54,139 nt of DNA from an uncultured Blautia sp. (GCA_934426285.1 CAKRYE010000006.1:1-54139), one strand, 5' to 3'; shown: positions 1 to 8,500, counted from the stretch's first letter. Numbers and translations are program-made. Notes: a model not told the origin generated them from the sequence alone.

Positions 1-3000
1 CTGATCACGAAGTCATAACCCTGAGCACCTGCACATCCTTTGGAAAGTTTGACAGTTAATTTATTTCTGTCAATGGAATAGCTGGAAATCTTTGTGTTGG
101 CAGGACGCAGGTATGCACCGTTTTCATCTGTGATACTTCCGTCTGTGTGAATGACTCTGCCATTGAGAGATTCTGTACCAAATGCTATGAAATAATCCTG
201 TCCTTTGGAAAGGGTAAAGTCAGCATATGGAATACTGCGCTCAAATGCACCGCCTACAGTTACAGTCTGGATACACTGCAGAACCCCATTCTCAACATCA
301 TACCAGAACAGATTTGCCATAAGTCCTGCACAGGAAGCATCTGCCTTTACGGAAAGCACAGCCGGGAAATCGAAAGCTCCGCTTCTTCCAAGATGGAAAC
401 CGAAATCATTCTGGTTTGTGGAGATCAGGCTGTATAACGCTGCCGGGATATATTCTGCTGTGTTTGTAACAGAAAGATCTATATCCGCAGGTGTTTCTGC
501 TGTAATGGAAGTACCATTGATCTTCCAGATGAAACCATTCTCCATATTGAGATTCAGGGAAATATCTTTGCCTTTTATCCCGGATAAAACAGAAGCAGGA
601 AGTGTCCTGGAACCATTCAGGATAATGGAAATGATATCTTTTTCTTTGGAAGCCTTGATCAGATCGTTGATAGCATCCCAGCCTTTCTTCTGGAAACTTT
701 CCTCAATATAAGGTTCCCCGTCACCAAGTTTTCCGAGGGTTTTTGTATCCTGATGTTTGCACCACTTACAAGTGTAAGTTATGATTCCGTCAGTTTTGGC
801 AGTTGGTTCTGTAGTGATAACACCGTTGTCATAGTCATGTCCATATGCGGAAATGGTGTATCCATAGGAAATTGTTTCATTACAGTCTTTACAGTAGGTA
901 TCTCCACTGTATCCGCTGGAAGTACAGGATGGAGAGGAGTAGTAACGTTCTGCAGTATGTTTGTGTTCGCATTTACTTCTGATAATTGTGTAAGTAACAG
1001 TTTCACTTACATAATTTCCTTTATCTTCACCGGTGTAAATTGCGGCAGCAGAATTGTTTCCAACCTGTAAATCTTTAGCTGCATCTTCTGTCTGCCACTT
1101 CCAGTTTGCAGGAAGAAGGTTAGCAGCAATCTCATTTACTTTCTTACAGGACCACGGAACGGATATTTTGGCTGTAGATGGATAGCCTGGTGCTTCAGAA
1201 GCTGGATTGATAGTTGCCTGTATTGGACCATATATCTTTGTAGCATAATTATCTTTGCTGATTTTTATCCATACGTTTGTTTTTTTGGCATTTGCTACTG
1301 TTTTTACGTTTGGACAGGTTGAACTCCAAATAGTAGTTTCGTTTGGACTTTCTGTTGAATATTCGACATTACTGCCAGTTGGAAAGATGCCCGTTATAAT
1401 TGGGTGTTCATCTCCATCATATGTTCCATTATATGCTGTAATTTTGATGGAATCTTCATCAAATGTTGCTGGATTAATCCTAAGTATTCCGTTTTCGGCA
1501 TTTATTTTATAATTTTTATTTGTGTAGCTTTTCAGAGTGATTGGATAGCCGTTTGAGTTTACTGGAGAGGATGTTTCAGCAGTAGTTGTGAGTTTTATAC
1601 CTAAGGATTCGATAGTATCATTTGCAACTAATTGATTTTTAGAATCCGGGACTGTAAAAGTGAGTGCCGGATTATCAGTTCCATAGGTTTTTTCAAGGTT
1701 AGTAATATTGATGGTAATACCTTTCGGAGATATTGTGGCGTTTTGTGGTTTTGAAGTCCAGGGAGTATAATTCTCTTTGGAAATTTGTATATAAACACTG
1801 GTATTAGCGGCATCCGCTACAGATTTTACGGTAGGACAATCATCTTTCCAGTTTATTCCATCGATACTGTATTTAATAGTGCAGCCGTCTGGACAGCCTG
1901 TAACAGATGAAATTGCTGCGTGGGGCGCGCCGTCATAAGTACCAGAATATGGAGTGATCTGGATAGCTGAGGTGGAAATAGGAGCAGGTTCAATAGTAAA
2001 CTTCCAATTATTATCTGTTAGACCAGTTATACTATTATAAAAAGCACCCTCATCAATATCAATTTTTACTGTATATGTTCCTGCATTTACCGGAAGACCA
2101 TTTATTAATTTATCTTTATGAAAATAATTTACTGTTATATTGCTGCCCATTCCTTCAATGTCAGACTTAGGTCTAACAGTAACGGATTTCTGCTGTCCAT
2201 CATATGTGAGGTTGGATGGAGGTGTAAAGGTAAATTGGCTAGCAGTAGGAGCTACTTTGCTACGGGTGAAAGAATAGTTAGCACTATCAAAAGAATATTT
2301 TCTGCTATCATTTCCCACAGTTACAACATGATCCGTTCCAGTCAGCCAGGCATATAGAGTAGTATCAGATGGATCGATAGATGAATGATTATATGGTCCA
2401 TTTCGTTTTACTGCATTTATAGTTATTTCGGAAGAAGCTGCATTTGAAATTTCGCATAGATAAACATCATTATTTTTACTATCTTTTGGCGTACAGTCAA
2501 TTTTTGTTGCCTTAACCGATCCGCCAGAAATGGTAATATTAGAAACAGTATTACCAGAGATAGAGGAAGCGCCACCTACGCTAAACATACCACTGCCGAT
2601 ACCAGCCCCTTTTGTAGAGGATGTAGTAACCGAACAGTTAGAAATGGTAATATTAGAAACAATATTACCAGAGATAGAGGCAGAGGCACCTCCTATGTGA
2701 TGACCACTGCCGATACCAGCCCCGGTTATAGAGGATGCCTCAATCGAAGAGTTAGAAATGGTAATATCAGAAACAATATTACCAGAGATAGAGGCAGAGG
2801 CACCTCCTACGTAATAACCACTGCCGATACCAGCCCCGTTTGTAGAGGATGCCTTAATCGAACAGTTAGAAATGGTAATATTAGAAACAGTATTACCAGA
2901 GGTAGAGGCACCTCCCATGTGATGACCACTGCCGATACCAGCCCCGACTGTAGAGGATGCCTCAATCGAACAGTTAGAAATGGTAATATTAGAAACAGTA

Positions 3001-3683
3001 TTACCAGAGATAGAGGCACCTCCAATGTGCTGACCACTGCCGATACCAGCCCCGCAACTAGCTTGGGCGGCTAAACTGCCAGTAACAGTGTTGGTACTAG
3101 TGATAGTAAGACCTGAATTGTTATCTTTTTGTAAAGCAGCAGAAGAGTGCAGTGTTGTTTTTAGAATATTCTGTCCTTCTAAATAAATACAAACTTGAGC
3201 TGTGACAGTTGATGTAATTTGTAATGCTGGACCATCGCCAGTATTGATGTTTACATTATTCAGATAAATCTTGACTTCACCAGAAGTGACGTTGTCGATT
3301 ACAATTCTATTTGAGGTTTCAGTACCAGTGCCAGTAAATCGATATGAGCCAGATGTACTTATTGTATAAACTGAGTTATTATAGTTGTTTATATCTATTG
3401 GACTAGTTCCTGCTGTACTACCACCATCAGTGGCAGCTGATACATTACCTTCCTCATCATCAAATTCTGGAATTTCTTCAGAACTAAAGGTAGATGCCCC
3501 CCCAATGGTGTCATCTGTTGTTGCCGGATTTTCGTCTGTGAATACTTCTGGGGTTTCCCCTGTTTCTTCTGGTTCTGTTTCTTCCGGAGCTTCGGAAGTA
3601 AATTCTTCCGCGAATACCATCTGTGGCATACTTGTGAAACATAGCGCAAGTGCCATGATTCCTGCCAATAATTTCTTTTTCAT
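1..3683 (-). CDS. Large secreted surface protein with beta-helix-type tandem repeats and MBG domain (3' end outside window)
   Basis: One frame on the minus strand stays open from ATG at 3683 to the window edge (1227 codons plus two bases), preceded by AAGGAGG eight bases upstream. Residues 1 to about 26 are a signal peptide (MKKKLLAGIMALALCF, then a cleavage-like VFAEE). An acidic Glu/Pro/Thr-rich spacer follows, to about residue 90. Residues about 100-205 resemble the Cthe_2159-type carbohydrate-binding region. About 210-385 are five tandem repeats beginning GAGIGSG. About 655-730 match an MBG domain (KTYGTDNPALTF, then LRINPATF), with similar YDG-type modules around it. About 895-975 hold paired Cys motifs (CKDC, CKWC) like those in clostridial wall proteins. 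The protein is probably exported and attached to the cell wall or matrix. The anchor region would lie beyond the left edge and cannot be seen. An adhesin or glycan-binding role is inference. Confidence 0.85.
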   Translation of the reverse strand, partial: MKKKLLAGIMALALCFTSMPQMVFAEEFTSEAPEETEPEETGETPEVFTDENPATTDDTIGGASTFSSEEIPEFDDEEGNVSAATDGGSTAGTSPIDINNYNNSVYTISTSGSYRFTGTGTETSNRIVIDNVTSGEVKIYLNNVNINTGDGPALQITSTVTAQVCIYLEGQNILKTTLHSSAALQKDNNSGLTITSTNTVTGSLAAQASCGAGIGSGQHIGGASISGNTVSNITISNCSIEASSTVGAGIGSGHHMGGASTSGNTVSNITISNCSIKASSTNGAGIGSGYYVGGASASISGNIVSDITISNSSIEASSITGAGIGSGHHIGGASASISGNIVSNITISNCSVTTSSTKGAGIGSGMFSVGGASSISGNTVSNITISGGSVKATKIDCTPKDSKNNDVYLCEISNAASSEITINAVKRNGPYNHSSIDPSDTTLYAWLTGTDHVVTVGNDSRKYSFDSANYSFTRSKVAPTASQFTFTPPSNLTYDGQQKSVTVRPKSDIEGMGSNITVNYFHKDKLINGLPVNAGTYTVKIDIDEGAFYNSITGLTDNNWKFTIEPAPISTSAIQITPYSGTYDGAPHAAISSVTGCPDGCTIKYSIDGINWKDDCPTVKSVADAANTSVYIQISKENYTPWTSKPQNATISPKGITINITNLEKTYGTDNPALTFTVPDSKNQLVANDTIESLGIKLTTTAETSSPVNSNGYPITLKSYTNKNYKINAENGILRINPATFDEDSIKITAYNGTYDGDEHPIITGIFPTGSNVEYSTESPNETTIWSSTCPNVKTVANAKKTNVWIKISKDNYATKIYGPIQATINPASEAPGYPSTAKISVPWSCKKVNEIAANLLPANWKWQTEDAAKDLQVGNNSAAAIYTGEDKGNYVSETVTYTIIRSKCEHKHTAERYYSSPSCTSSGYSGDTYCKDCNETISYGYTISAYGHDYDNGVITTEPTAKTDGIITYTCKWCKHQDTKTLGKLGDGEPYIEESFQKKGWDAINDLIKASKEKDIISIILNGSRTLPASVLSGIKGKDISLNLNMENGFIWKINGTSITAETPADIDLSVTNTAEYIPAALYSLISTNQNDFGFHLGRSGAFDFPAVLSVKADASCAGLMANLFWYDVENGVLQCIQTVTVGGAFERSIPYADFTLSKGQDYFIAFGTESLNGRVIHTDGSITDENGAYLRPANTKISSYSIDRNKLTVKLSKGCAGAQGYDFVI
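2515..3055 (-). repeat. Five in-frame 108/114-bp tandem repeats in the surface protein
   Basis: The repeat anchor encoding GAGIGSG recurs on the minus strand; its plus-strand complement starts at 2591, 2705, 2819, 2927 and 3035. Spacings are 114, 114, 108 and 108 bases (38, 38, 36, 36 codons). The length difference is an optional two-residue insertion (SASIS against SIS or STS). Units share the pattern GASxSISGN(T/I)VSNITISNCS and differ at a few variable residues after SG. This looks like a right-handed beta-helix rung repeat. Confidence 0.9.
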
Positions 3684-3721
3684 AAAGATCGCCTCCTTAT
3701 AGAATATAGTCGTATAGCTAT

Positions 3722-3750
3722 ATTATACACTATAGGTGGAGATTATGTAA
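3722..3750 (-). promoter_or_regulatory. Promoter of the surface-protein gene
   Basis: On the minus strand the -35 box TTACAT (3750-3745) and -10 box TATAAT (3727-3722) are separated by 17 bases, about 40 bases upstream of the ATG at 3683. A perfect 10-bp palindrome TATAGCTATA (3713-3722) sits at the downstream edge of the -10 box and could be an operator. That role is inference. Confidence 0.55.
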
Positions 3751-3779
3751 TGCCCTTTTGAGAGGGAAAAAGTGCCTTT

Positions 3780-3808
3780 TTGTGGATTTATAAAAATCTG
3801 CATATTGT
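3780..3808 (+). promoter_or_regulatory. Candidate promoter of the rightward element operon
   Basis: TTGTGG (3780-3785) and TATTGT (3803-3808) are separated by 17 bases, about 100 bases upstream of the 28-residue peptide gene. Transcripts from here would begin near 3815 and run straight into the terminator hairpin at 3849. The match to consensus is moderate. Confidence 0.4.
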
Positions 3809-3848
3809 AAAAGCTGATATTTTCAATGACATATTATCATAGTGAAAG

Positions 3849-3883
3849 AGAGAAGTAGTTGTAACGGACTGCTTCTCTTTTTT
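3849..3883 (+). terminator. Intrinsic terminator in a leader (possible attenuator)
   Basis: An 11-bp stem (AGAGAAGTAGT with ACTGCTTCTCT, one G-U pair) and an 8-base loop are followed by six T residues. It lies downstream of a rightward promoter and immediately upstream of the first rightward gene, so it would end transcription before the operon unless read through. It could also simply block antisense transcription into the leftward surface gene region. Confidence 0.7.
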
Positions 3884-3910
3884 AGTCTCAGGAAAGGAGA
3901 AAATCTGCGA

Positions 3911-3997
3911 ATGAACTGGATAGAAAGTCTTTTTAAGATTGCTGGTGAGGTTTTCCGTATGATCGGCGAAGCAATCAACGAAAATAAAAATGAGTGA
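3911..3997 (+). CDS. 28-residue amphipathic peptide
   Basis: ATG at 3911 is preceded by AAAGGAGA ten bases upstream and the frame ends at TGA 3997, giving a 28-residue peptide beginning MNWIESLFKIAGEVF and ending in a charged Asn/Glu/Lys tail. Residues about 3-22 would form an amphipathic helix, with W, I, L, F, I, V, F, M and I on one face and E, K and R on the other. It is the first gene of the rightward operon, 11 bases before the next start. I do not recognise the family. A membrane-active peptide, a small regulator or a leader peptide are all possible. The ribosome binding site and spacing support translation. Confidence 0.55.
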   Translation: MNWIESLFKIAGEVFRMIGEAINENKNE

Positions 3998-4008
3998 GGG
4001 GTGAATGA

Positions 4009-4371
4009 ATGGTGGAAAATGCACAGTCTACAGAGAAAAAGGAACTGACAGAGATTTTCTGTCTGCGTCTGAATCTGGAACAGAAACGTTACAAGAAGAG
4101 AATGCTGAAAATGAATCCTGAAGCGGTGTTTGGTAAGGCATATGAGATCAACTGTATGCTTTCAATTTATGAAATGCTGATCGAGAAGTCAGAGAAGATG
4201 GAAACAGATATCCTGAAATGCCTGCTAGTAATTCCGGATATCCTGCATTTCTTTTACCGCAGGTGGATGAAAACAGGGGATTCGTTTCAGATGGAACTGG
4301 AAAACAGTATGGAGCAGGGATTGAAAGAAATTGAAGCTATGCTAAATATCACAGAGGAGAAAGCTGCATGA
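4009..4371 (+). CDS. Hypothetical 120-aa element protein
   Basis: The protein is helical and charged, 120 residues, with no signal peptide or membrane segment. The stretch after residue 30 (MNPEAVFGKAYEINCML) is weakly reminiscent of the DUF3848-type small proteins found beside DUF932 and RadC genes in clostridial mobile elements; this is a low-confidence resemblance. The start follows GAGTGAGGGG closely. The stop overlaps the start of the RadC-like gene (ATGA), so the two are translationally coupled. Function unknown. Confidence 0.75.
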   Translation: MVENAQSTEKKELTEIFCLRLNLEQKRYKKRMLKMNPEAVFGKAYEINCMLSIYEMLIEKSEKMETDILKCLLVIPDILHFFYRRWMKTGDSFQMELENSMEQGLKEIEAMLNITEEKAA

Positions 4372-4841
4372 AAAAACGTGTCATTTGTGTACGGACCTGT
4401 ATAGTGAGAGAAGGCTCTGTATTATATGGGAGTAAGGATGGAAAGAGAACAATCACATCACCAGAAGAGGCGGCTGAATTTGCTGCCTCTTTTTTCAAAG
4501 ACTCAGATAAGGAAATGATCTATGTGTGTACTTTGAACGGGCATGGTGAGCCAGTGGCAATGGAAATGGTTGCAAAAGGCGGTGTGAATTACTGCCATGT
4601 AGATATGGCACAGATTTACAAGACTGCGATCATCAGCAATGCTGCAGGTATTATCTGTTTTCATAACCATCCGTCAGGTAGTATAGAGCCAAGCAGGGAG
4701 GACAGACTGCTTACGGAAAAAATGAAAACAGCAGGAAGATATCTGGACATCCCATTGCGGGATCACATCGTTATTGGTGGGGATGGAGCATTTTACAGCT
4801 TCAATGAAAATGAAGAAGAAACAGAATACAGCTATGAATAA
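4368..4841 (+). CDS. RadC-like JAB domain protein
   Basis: This 157-aa protein carries the JAMM/MPN metal motif of RadC family proteins: HNHPSG followed by S-x2-D (residues about 100-115), with an upstream acidic residue in the preceding strand. It keeps only the JAB domain and lacks the N-terminal helix-hairpin-helix region of chromosomal RadC, as is usual for plasmid and ICE copies. A role in DNA repair or metabolism of the element is the customary inference for the family, but the biochemical activity of RadC proteins is not settled. Its ATG overlaps the preceding stop by four bases, and the DUF932 gene follows 31 bases later. Confidence 0.88.
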   Translation: MKKRVICVRTCIVREGSVLYGSKDGKRTITSPEEAAEFAASFFKDSDKEMIYVCTLNGHGEPVAMEMVAKGGVNYCHVDMAQIYKTAIISNAAGIICFHNHPSGSIEPSREDRLLTEKMKTAGRYLDIPLRDHIVIGGDGAFYSFNENEEETEYSYE

Positions 4842-4872
4842 ATAAAAGATCAGAAAATCGGAGGAAAAGATT

Positions 4873-5805
4873 ATGGCAGCTAATATTGAGACAATGTTTT
4901 ATGTAAGAGAAACCCCATGGCATGGATTAGGAACAAGAGTACTTACAGCACCAGCATCTAAAGAAGCTCTGGAAGTAGCAGGACTGAACTGGAAGGTAAT
5001 CCAGGAACCGGTATATACAGAAGCGAATGAACTAATCGAGGGATACAAGGCAAATGTAAGGGACAGTGACCGCAAGGTGCTGGGAGTGGTAACGAACCGA
5101 TATAAGGTCATCCAGAATGAAGAAGCATTCAGCTTTACGGACAGTCTGCTTGGTGAAGGTGTACGTTACGAGACAGCAGGTTCCCTGCAGGGAGGAAAAA
5201 AGGTATGGCTCCTTGCCAGAATGCCACAGGATTATATCATCACAGGAGAAAGAATCAGTCCGTATCTGGTATTTTCCAATACCCATGATGGTTCCGGTGC
5301 GATTAAGGTAGCATTAACTCCGATCAGGGTTGTGTGCAACAATACGCTGAACCTTGCGTTATCAACGGCAAAGCGTTCCTGGTCTATGATTCATACCGGT
5401 GATATACAGGGAAAACTGGAAGAAGCCAAAGATACGCTATTTAAAGCGGAATCTTATATGGATGAGCTGGGAAAGGAAATTGAGGACCTGAGAATGAAGA
5501 GAATGTCAGATCAGCAGGTGCTTGATTATATTGAGATTTTACTGCCACTGGATGAGAACATGACTGCACAGCAGAAGAAAAACATCATCCGTCTGCAGGA
5601 GGATATGAAGATGCGTTACTTTGATGCTCCAGATTTAAAGGGTGTAGGAAAAAATGCCTACCGTTTTGTCAATGCAGTATCGGATTTTGCCACACATGCA
5701 GCTCCATTACGAAAGACAGCGAATTATAAGGAAAATGTATTCTCAAGAACAGTGGAAGGCAATCCACTGATCGACAAAGCCTATCAGATGGTATGTGCCG
5801 CATAG
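4873..5805 (+). CDS. DUF932 phage/plasmid-related protein
   Basis: This 310-aa protein has the family signature near the N terminus (METMFYVRE-like start, then TPWHGLGT at residues about 14-21) and the conserved ALTPIRVVCNNTL segment near residue 155. It matches the DUF932 / TIGR03299 phage-plasmid group. These proteins are found on plasmids, phages and ICEs, usually beside RadC, YqaJ and annealing-protein genes, and are thought to serve element DNA metabolism. The reaction is unknown. GGAGGAAAAG lies just upstream of the ATG. The neighbouring YqaJ gene supports a recombination or replication module. Confidence 0.9.
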   Translation: MAANIETMFYVRETPWHGLGTRVLTAPASKEALEVAGLNWKVIQEPVYTEANELIEGYKANVRDSDRKVLGVVTNRYKVIQNEEAFSFTDSLLGEGVRYETAGSLQGGKKVWLLARMPQDYIITGERISPYLVFSNTHDGSGAIKVALTPIRVVCNNTLNLALSTAKRSWSMIHTGDIQGKLEEAKDTLFKAESYMDELGKEIEDLRMKRMSDQQVLDYIEILLPLDENMTAQQKKNIIRLQEDMKMRYFDAPDLKGVGKNAYRFVNAVSDFATHAAPLRKTANYKENVFSRTVEGNPLIDKAYQMVCAA

Positions 5806-5853
5806 GGAGAATGTTATTAAGATAAAAAACAGACAGTCAGGAGGATAGGGATT

Positions 5854-6789
5854 ATGAAACGAAATACAATACCGACAGGAAAACTTACAAGAGAAGAATG
5901 GTTACAGCTCAGGAGAAAAGGAATCGGAGGTTCGGATGCTTCGGTCATTATGGGGAAGAATCCATACAGAAGCATCTTGCAGCTCTGGGAAGAGAAGACT
6001 GGGAAACTGCCAGTCACAGATGACGGGAATGAGTATACCTACTGGGGAAATGTGATGGAGCCGATCATCCGTAAGGAATTTATGAACCGTACCGGATTAA
6101 AGGTACGTCAGAAACACGCCATGATCTTTCATAAGGAGTATCCGTATCTGTTTGCAGATGTAGATGGGATTGTTACGGATGAACGTGGCGAGAAATGTAT
6201 CTTTGAGGCAAAGACAGCAAGCCAGTATAAGGCCGAACAGTGGGAAGACGGGGTACCGGAAGAATACATCTTACAGGTACAGCACTATCTGGAAGTGTGT
6301 GGGATGGACAAAGCATACATTGCAGCACTGATCGGCGGCAATAAGTTTGTATTTCATACTATTTACAGGGACGATGAACTGATAAGGAACCTTGTCAGCA
6401 GGGAAAAAGATTTCTGGGAAGGCTGTGTGCTTACAGGTACGGAGCCTGTCATGGATGACTCCGATGCTACCAGGGATTATCTGGATCAAAAATATAGTGA
6501 TCCCATTGAGGGTTCTATCCAGCTGCAGGAGGATATGAAGTCTGTGCTGGCGGAATATCAGGATGTTGACTGTAAGGTAAAAGAGCTGGAAAAGCAGAAA
6601 ACAGGTCTTGCAAATCAGATCAAGGCGGCAATGGGAGAATATGAAACCGGGGAGGTGGATGGAACTGTTGTTTCATGGAAGAAGATCAGCAGAGAATCTC
6701 TGGACAGCAAAAGACTGCGCAAAGAACAGCCGGAGGTATTTGCAGAGTACAGAAATATTAGTTCTTATAGAAAGCTTTCAGTCGCATAA
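5854..6789 (+). CDS. YqaJ-family viral-type exonuclease
   Basis: This 311-aa protein belongs to the lambda-exonuclease-like YqaJ recombinase family. The N-terminal motif GIGGSDASVIMGKNPY (residues about 24-39) is diagnostic. The PD-(D/E)xK nuclease core is visible as DVDGIV (about 109-114) followed by FEAKTA (about 123-128). A C-terminal helical segment follows. The enzyme resects double-stranded DNA ends to give single strands for an annealing partner; the Rad52-type gene at 7769 is the likely partner. AGGAGG lies upstream of the ATG, 48 bases after the DUF932 gene. Confidence 0.92.
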   Translation: MKRNTIPTGKLTREEWLQLRRKGIGGSDASVIMGKNPYRSILQLWEEKTGKLPVTDDGNEYTYWGNVMEPIIRKEFMNRTGLKVRQKHAMIFHKEYPYLFADVDGIVTDERGEKCIFEAKTASQYKAEQWEDGVPEEYILQVQHYLEVCGMDKAYIAALIGGNKFVFHTIYRDDELIRNLVSREKDFWEGCVLTGTEPVMDDSDATRDYLDQKYSDPIEGSIQLQEDMKSVLAEYQDVDCKVKELEKQKTGLANQIKAAMGEYETGEVDGTVVSWKKISRESLDSKRLRKEQPEVFAEYRNISSYRKLSVA

Positions 6790-6878
6790 AGGACAGAATA
6801 AAAAAATGAAATACTATATCGGCTAAATACGATTATGTATTATAATGATAACTATAATAGGGAGTAGGAGAAAATTCT

Positions 6879-7601
6879 ATGAAAAATATATTAGCGGTAT
6901 TTAATTGTCTGGTGAAAGTAAGATATCCAAACGGGGAATATCATACAGAAGATGACAGGTATTGGATGCAGTCACATCAGGATTTATTTGAGACATTAGA
7001 AGAAGCAGAAAAATATATATCAGAGATATTTGACGATGTATACGAAAGAATTGATTCTGATGATCCGGAAGAATGCCCGTATGATCTGGTAAATGACGAA
7101 TACGATATTTATATCAAAATACTTAATGACAAATTTGATCCGGCAGGATATGATTCTGGTTCCGTGGATATGCTATGTTTTGACCATGATATCAGAGCCA
7201 ATGGCGAATATCTGAAATACGTAGATTATGTGGAATACAGATACGATTTCAAAACAAGAAAAAGTAAAAGATATGAAAATGTCTACGGATGCGAACCGAT
7301 ACAAAGGGATATCGGAGATTATAAAAAGACTGCGGAGTTTAAAAACGGTGATATCGTGAAATTTAAAGTTTCCGATAAATTATATGCAGTAAGCGGTGCA
7401 CCGAATAAGGAGAGCCTGAACAGAACGGTATGGAATTTGCTGTATGCAGTAGTTCCGTATGAATTAAATAAAGAAATGGATCTGGGATTAGAAATAGATT
7501 CCATACATCAAAGTGAACTGGAACTTGTATCCAGAGGGGAGAAACATCTGCATATTGATACTCATAACTATATTTATACGATAACTGATAAGGGGGAATG
7601 A
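6879..7601 (+). CDS. Hypothetical 240-aa acidic protein
   Basis: This is an acidic, Tyr/Asp/Glu-rich soluble protein of 240 residues without a signal peptide or obvious catalytic motif. The N terminus (NCLVKVRYPNGEYHTEDD) resembles a small beta-sheet module. The segment about residues 150-200 (FKNGDIVKFKV) looks like an SH3-like barrel. It lies between the YqaJ and Rad52-type genes, with its own TATAAT-like boxes in the 89-base gap upstream (near 6839 and 6852), and starts after GGAGTAGGAG. I do not recognise the family. Confidence 0.75.
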   Translation: MKNILAVFNCLVKVRYPNGEYHTEDDRYWMQSHQDLFETLEEAEKYISEIFDDVYERIDSDDPEECPYDLVNDEYDIYIKILNDKFDPAGYDSGSVDMLCFDHDIRANGEYLKYVDYVEYRYDFKTRKSKRYENVYGCEPIQRDIGDYKKTAEFKNGDIVKFKVSDKLYAVSGAPNKESLNRTVWNLLYAVVPYELNKEMDLGLEIDSIHQSELELVSRGEKHLHIDTHNYIYTITDKGE

Positions 7602-7643
7602 AACAGGGAAAATAAAACAGTTGTCTTTAGGGAGAAGATTCAT

Positions 7644-7796
7644 ATGGGATTGATGGACATTAAAAAGCAGTGTAAAAGATGCCAGGATGTATTTACAGAA
7701 TCCGGCAGTATCAATCCATATAAAAAGAATCTTGGATTATGGAAGAATTATAGGAGAAATCAGAGGCTATGGCAGAAAGAAAGATCAGGAATCTAA
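7644..7796 (+). CDS. Possible 50-aa Cys-containing small protein
   Basis: ATG at 7644 follows GGGAGAAG seven bases upstream; the frame gives a 50-residue basic protein beginning MGLMDIKKQCKRCQD. The CKRC pair resembles half of a zinc knuckle. Its 3' end overlaps the start of the Rad52-type gene by 28 bases in another frame. A good ribosome binding site supports it, but the length and overlap keep confidence modest. Function unknown. Confidence 0.4.
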   Translation: MGLMDIKKQCKRCQDVFTESGSINPYKKNLGLWKNYRRNQRLWQKERSGI

Positions 7797-8500
7797 ATCC
7801 TGAAGAGATAGAATGCCGCGTGGGAACCGTCATGGAGCAGGGGATTACTCTGCTTCTTTATAAAAATGCAAGGGTAGATCAGACAATACTGGATGAGGTA
7901 TTTGGCATATTTGGATGGCAGAGGAGACATAACATGATCGGCAGTGAGTTATACTGCATCCTCAGTATCTGGGATGATGAAAAACAGCAGTGGGTGCAAA
8001 AAGAGGATGTGGGAACGGAAAGTGATTATGAGAAAGCCAAGGGGGCTGCATCAGATTCATTTAAAAGAGCCTGCTTTAATATCGGAATTGGAAGGGAGCT
8101 GTATTCAGCTCCTTTTATTTATATTCCCATAAATAAAGTTCAGGTGGGTGATAAAAATGGGAAGAAGTATGTAAAGGACAGATTTTCCGTGAAGAATATA
8201 CACACTACTGCAGATAAGACGATCACAGATCTGGAGATCGTAAACCAGAGAGGGGAAACGGTATATACATATCGGACAGCTTCCACATCCCGGCAGTCAA
8301 TAGAAACAGACCAGAAGGAAGAGCAGGCAGAGCTGATATCAGATCAGGATATCCAGAACCTGTATGCAGAACTGGGAAGGACCGGGGTGACAGTACAGAA
8401 GATACTGAGCAGATATGGGATCACAAGTGTAAAGGAAATGGACCAGAATACTTATAAAAGAGCACTTAGTGGATTAAAGAGAACAAAAACAGCAGCATAA
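7769..8500 (+). CDS. Rad52/22-type single-strand annealing protein
   Basis: This 243-aa protein shows the Rad52_Rad22-like annealing core: an N-terminal segment with GWQRRH, then an acidic strand and the helix AKGAASDSFKRACFNIGIGRELY-type motif at residues about 94-115, which is the most conserved part of this family in phages and plasmids. The C terminus (after about 190) is a separate helical domain. It would anneal single strands made by the YqaJ exonuclease encoded upstream and may contact the SSB-like protein at 10156. The start follows GGAGAAATCAGAGGCT. Confidence 0.85.
   Translation: MAERKIRNLNPEEIECRVGTVMEQGITLLLYKNARVDQTILDEVFGIFGWQRRHNMIGSELYCILSIWDDEKQQWVQKEDVGTESDYEKAKGAASDSFKRACFNIGIGRELYSAPFIYIPINKVQVGDKNGKKYVKDRFSVKNIHTTADKTITDLEIVNQRGETVYTYRTASTSRQSIETDQKEEQAELISDQDIQNLYAELGRTGVTVQKILSRYGITSVKEMDQNTYKRALSGLKRTKTAA

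Noticed and set aside
2515..3055. Possible CRISPR array
   Set aside because: The period is 108/114 bases, always a multiple of three, and the whole unit is repeated rather than a short repeat with unique spacers; it is coding.
2697..3074. Rightward 125-aa repetitive frame (and a 76-aa frame on the other strand in another phase)
   Set aside because: They are antisense or out-of-phase readings of the tandem repeats in the surface-protein gene, whose single minus-strand frame is open for over 3.6 kb with a signal peptide and ribosome binding site.
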